DNA of 64,000 nucleotides, taken from assembly GCA_019321725.1 (NCBI GenBank), contig CM033107.1, positions 15,987,445 through 16,051,444 on the forward strand, written 5' to 3'. Positions 60,541 through 64,000 of the stretch are shown here, in pieces. Source of the stretch: Paulownia fortunei. Taxonomy: Eukaryota > Streptophyta > Magnoliopsida > Lamiales > Paulowniaceae. The notes below the pieces were generated by a model. It ran no database searches and was not told where the DNA came from. It saw only the letters and a program-made list of their open reading frames with translations. Within the stretch, counting starts at the first letter, position 1, and every line of letters begins with the position of its first letter. A program made the translations under genes and the position numbers.

Positions 60541-62833
60541 TGTAACACCCCTTAACCTAACTGCAGAGCCTAAACAAGCTGATACAGTTAAGTCAAGAAA
60601 TGTTAATTTTTCATCATTACTAGAGTTATGGTTTTAATAAAAGTTCCCATTTTTTTTAACTATAAGAGAAAGAGCTTGAATCGTTTTAAACACACCATAT
60701 ACATATATCAAAACTGAGTACATTTGTTTACAAAACCATAATAGAGCGGTTTTTTAAAAATAAAACAAAGTTTACAAAATAAACTACAAAACAGTTCGAA
60801 GCATGACATATGAACAAATCTCTATCCGGCCGCTCTAGAGACTCAGTCAACCTCTAAACCTGTACATTTCCACCTGCATCACATGAATCTAATGAGCTAA
60901 AGGCTCAGTAAGATGAAACTGATGCAATAACAAATAACATATATGCACATCTCATAAATCATTAAATGCATTATTCTATTTAATAACTTTCATTCATAAA
61001 TCATTTTTTAGGGCCCTTGAAGTGTGGTACCTAACTAATAGCGATAGACCGTAGTTTTTGAAACCTGTTCATAATGATTGGCCAATAAGAGAATTAATAC
61101 GGGGTTTCCATACTTGGTCTTTCAACCTCAGGTATTAGCCGTATTCTATATCTCATTCATTGTGGCTTTTCTATACCGATTTTTCAACCTCAAGTATTTA
61201 CCACCATTTGTTGGGTCCGTCGGTCCCTCCTGCGTCCCTTGTCTACCCGACCATCAATCAAGTATCATACTTCCTTTTCAAAAACCTCATTATATTCTTA
61301 ATAGTGTCATGCTTCATAAACTATAAATGCATCAAACATTATATCATTTGATAAACAATAACAATCACATTAAAGCATGAACAAATATTATATGATTCTT
61401 GTGATACAACAAATGAAAGTTTCAACTTACCTCAAGTCCACTTTGTGCTAAGTGAAAAGGTTAATCTCTTTGGAAGATAGGATGTGTTAAAGGCCTAACA
61501 TAATCAAATCATGTACCATTTAATATCCTTTTCATAAATCATTTAGTCTATTCTAATTAAAATCATATACACTTTTCAATCTTTTGTAAACAATTCCATA
61601 TCAATTACATAACCTTAAAAATAATGTATACTCCATATTTTACTACTAATTCAAGACATTAAACATTAGAGCAGCCATTAAATAACTAATAATTCAAACA
61701 TAATTATTAGGGCAACTCACAAAACATGAACACAATCCGAATTAAAATGACGTAAACTTGGTTCTAACTTAAATTGAATCTAACCTTCAATTAAGCAAAC
61801 TAATTTCTATTGTTCAAAATTATTTGTAAGCACCTTCAAACATAATATAAGCATTACAAAATCAATAGAAACAAGTAAATTAAACAATTTCACAAGACTA
61901 TCAATTTTGCTAAAAATTAGCTTAACTAGCTTGGTTTTGGCTTCAAGTGTAACTTACTTAAGTTTTCAATCATACAAAAATATACAAAAACATGTAACCA
62001 TACAAGATACTACAAATTCATCATAAGAAACATTGAAAAAGAATATACCTTGATTAAGTTGGAATTAAGCTTCAAAATCAACGATTTTCAAGCTTAAAAA
62101 GGTAGAAACTTGTTCTAGTTTGTATTCTATGGATTCCTATGGATTGAATTCAATTTTTGTGAGTATGAGAGTGTAGAAATTTGGGAGAAACTTAGGAGAA
62201 TAAGGGCTGGTCGTTTTTGAGGTGCTTCCACAAGAAATATGGATGAAAATGATTTCTTTGACCTTTCAAAGAGAGGTAAGTGGAGGGCTATGATTGGTTG
62301 CATCATGCTTGGTGTCTTCTCATGCCAAAAGCCACATTTATGGGCTAGGGAGATGACAAAAATTGATGCTTTGGTGTTATAATCAAGTGCAATGCGGTTT
62401 AGAATGATTCCATGCAACCTAGTCAACCAACCAATCAAATTGCACCATTTTGCATACTTTTAGTTCTTAGCCAAATGAAATATATTTCAAGTAAATATTT
62501 AGGCAATTAATCACTTTAGCATATAACTAGTATGGAGCAATACAAATAATTCATTTTATGGCCATTCAACACATCAATCTTTCTTAATCGAGATACCGAA
62601 CTTTTAACTGCAAAAAAGCACTTAAGGAATATGTTAAATCAAGAAACAAAAGCTTGATATCATATTTTATCTACTAATGCATGTTAAAGCATAACTAGAG
62701 CATATAATAATTATTATTCAAGTTCGTGCAATCATGCTATTTGTATGCCATAATTCAATAATACACATTGATTAGATGCATATTCGTGCAAGATGCTTAT
62801 TATTGGCTATGTAGGAGAGAATTGGGCATTACA
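60541..62833 (-). repeat. solo LTR, family A, with perfect target duplication
   Basis: 2293 bp from TGTAACACCCCTTAACC to GGGCATTACA, flanked by CATTT at 60536-60540 and 62834-62838. It is inserted in the chromovirus integrase. It is collinear with the copy at 17258-19542 in the opposite orientation. The sense frame of 103 codons is at 62127-62438. Confidence 0.94.
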
Positions 62834-62838
62834 CATTT

Positions 62839-62995
62839 ATCTTTTGATATATTTTCATGGAATACCTAAGGTAAATTGAGAAATAAGGAGCATATTCAGT
62901 TAATTTATGAACAATAACCCAATTCCATTATCATATACAAAATTCATGAATGCTTTCCCATTTTCACCTGTAAATAAAAGAAGAACTAAATCATT
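62839..62995 (-). pseudogene. chromovirus integrase core, upstream piece
   Basis: The minus strand shows KWESI (near 62955-62970) and a VIVHKLTEYAPYF segment (about 62870-62905). These correspond to the KWExIxMDF and VDRLTKSAHF blocks of chromovirus integrase. Stops interrupt it. Confidence 0.7.
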
Positions 62996-64000
62996 GCTAC
63001 ATATGCATTTTTACATATATCCCTTTTTTTAGTGGCAAACCAAATATTAACAATATTTTACATAATAGCTCGTCTAGTATCCGGTATCTGTATATTTTTT
63101 TGAGATCACAAACATCATTCATACTACTAAATAAAACAAACAAAAAGGTACATGATCATCACTTAAAACTTAGTTTTGCAATTTTTTATCCCTCATTTTC
63201 ACATCTATCTCTTATTAAGAGATTATTATCACTTATCACAAAAATCTATTTAAGTGCCTTTTATGTCTTTCATCTTAATCTTAACCTTTCATCGATCTTA
63301 TTTTGAGCATTTGAAATTGGATCAATCAAAATCAGTCTTACCAAAATATTAATAAATAGATAATTCATCATTTACTCTAATTCATCATCTATACAACCCT
63401 CAATTCCCATAATAGTTTATGATGTAAAATTTGTATGAATATTAGTCTATTGAGATATTTCATTCCAAGGACATCTGTAGTTAGATGGATCATACAATAT
63501 ATTCATTTACAAATAATGTTAATCTTTTCTTCAAGTTCAACTCCTTTTGAGTATATAGACATTTCAAGTACTTCGATTTTGTAATGTCACATGTAGTATT
63601 ACATAAATAATCTACTTAACTCGGAGAGTGTTAAGTAACTTTTCTATATTGCATCAAACATATACCAAAACACAATAAGATACACCACTATACACAATAA
63701 ATAACTTATATCTAAATTTGGAGTCACCATCGAAGCTCAAATTAATTCTCTTTAAGTAATTAGAGATTTCTTCCCACTTAGCAAACTATTCATATTTCAT
63801 ATACCTGCATGTATGATGAAATAAAGCGGTAACAACTTAGGAGAAATTTTGACTGAATATCCAATAATATCACTAACCCATAAAAAGTTTTTTTTATTTC
63901 TATCATGTTTATTGGTCTTCCCTATTTCAGTACAACCTCGAAGTTTTGAATAGTTACAAGAACACCTTCTGAAGAAAATTACTAGTCCCAAAAATAAATA
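62996..64000. other. unassigned, probably chromovirus interior or another insertion
   Basis: AT-rich with short frames (63100-63306 plus; 63797-63991 minus). I could not match it to RT, RNase H or any other domain. Confidence 0.5.

Larger units (their letters stand above)
56863..64000 (-). mobile_element. Ty3/gypsy chromovirus remnant (Tekay-like), runs off the window
   Basis: Minus strand: integrase core pieces (about 62839-62990 and 60130-60540, split by a solo LTR), integrase C-terminal domain, chromodomain, a purine tract, then the 3' LTR (56863-59607). The order integrase-chromodomain-purine tract-LTR is that of plant chromoviruses. Beyond about 62990 no domain is clear. Heavily decayed. 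Confidence 0.82.

Noticed and set aside
1..64000. CRISPR arrays, rRNA or tRNA genes
   Set aside because: No regularly spaced short repeats; tRNA-like matches are only the primer-site complements beside LTRs; no rRNA sequence recognised.

Overview
This window is nuclear DNA from a eudicot plant. It has one intact protein gene set in a thick, AT-rich bed of nested retrotransposons. The evidence is plant-type LTR elements of several lineages (Ty3/gypsy Athila-like, a Ty3/gypsy chromovirus, and one dominant Ty1/copia family), spliceosomal introns with plant-like borders, and a cytosolic ALDH2C-type aldehyde dehydrogenase. The species cannot be named from the sequence. Positions 1-71 are an assembly gap.

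Layout. (1) 72-7307: a broken Athila-like element on the minus strand (gag, protease, RT, RNase H, integrase, tRNA-Asp primer site, one LTR); its other end lies in or beyond the gap. (2) 7312-8271: a chimera of an intronless cytokinin-activating LOG gene copy joined in frame to copia RT/RNase H. (3) 8306-20210: LTR fragments and a broken + strand copia, split by a solo LTR (family B, 11526-14408), then an inverted copia LTR split by another solo LTR (family A, 17258-19542). (4) 20440-21998: a third family-B-like LTR. (5) 22769-23090: a decayed fragment of a mitovirus RNA-dependent RNA polymerase. (6) 23573-29280: the ALDH2C-like gene, minus strand, nine exons, 502 residues, with a TATA box about 100 bp upstream of the start. 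(7) 29675-34800: AT-rich intergenic DNA with a 1.2-kb palindromic foldback element, a direct-repeat/tandem-repeat block and MITE-like sequences. (8) 34807-45240: an old copia remnant hosting a nearly complete minus-strand copia (36309-44607, target duplication ACATC). (9) 46993-55590: a second long copia copy, + strand, whose 3' LTR is cut after 21 bp by another, inverted LTR. (10) 56863-64000: the 3' LTR and integrase/chromodomain remnant of a chromovirus, minus strand, split by a second family-A solo LTR (60541-62833, target duplication CATTT).

Function. The only host gene that looks able to work is the aldehyde dehydrogenase, probably a cytosolic hydroxycinnamaldehyde (sinapaldehyde/coniferaldehyde) dehydrogenase by family resemblance. 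All its active-site residues are present and all exon phases agree, but intron 5 needs a GC donor. Everything else is transposon, captured gene fragment, captured viral fragment or unassigned AT-rich DNA. The two observations most worth following are the mitovirus polymerase fossil beside the ALDH 3' end and the LOG-copia chimeric retropseudogene.
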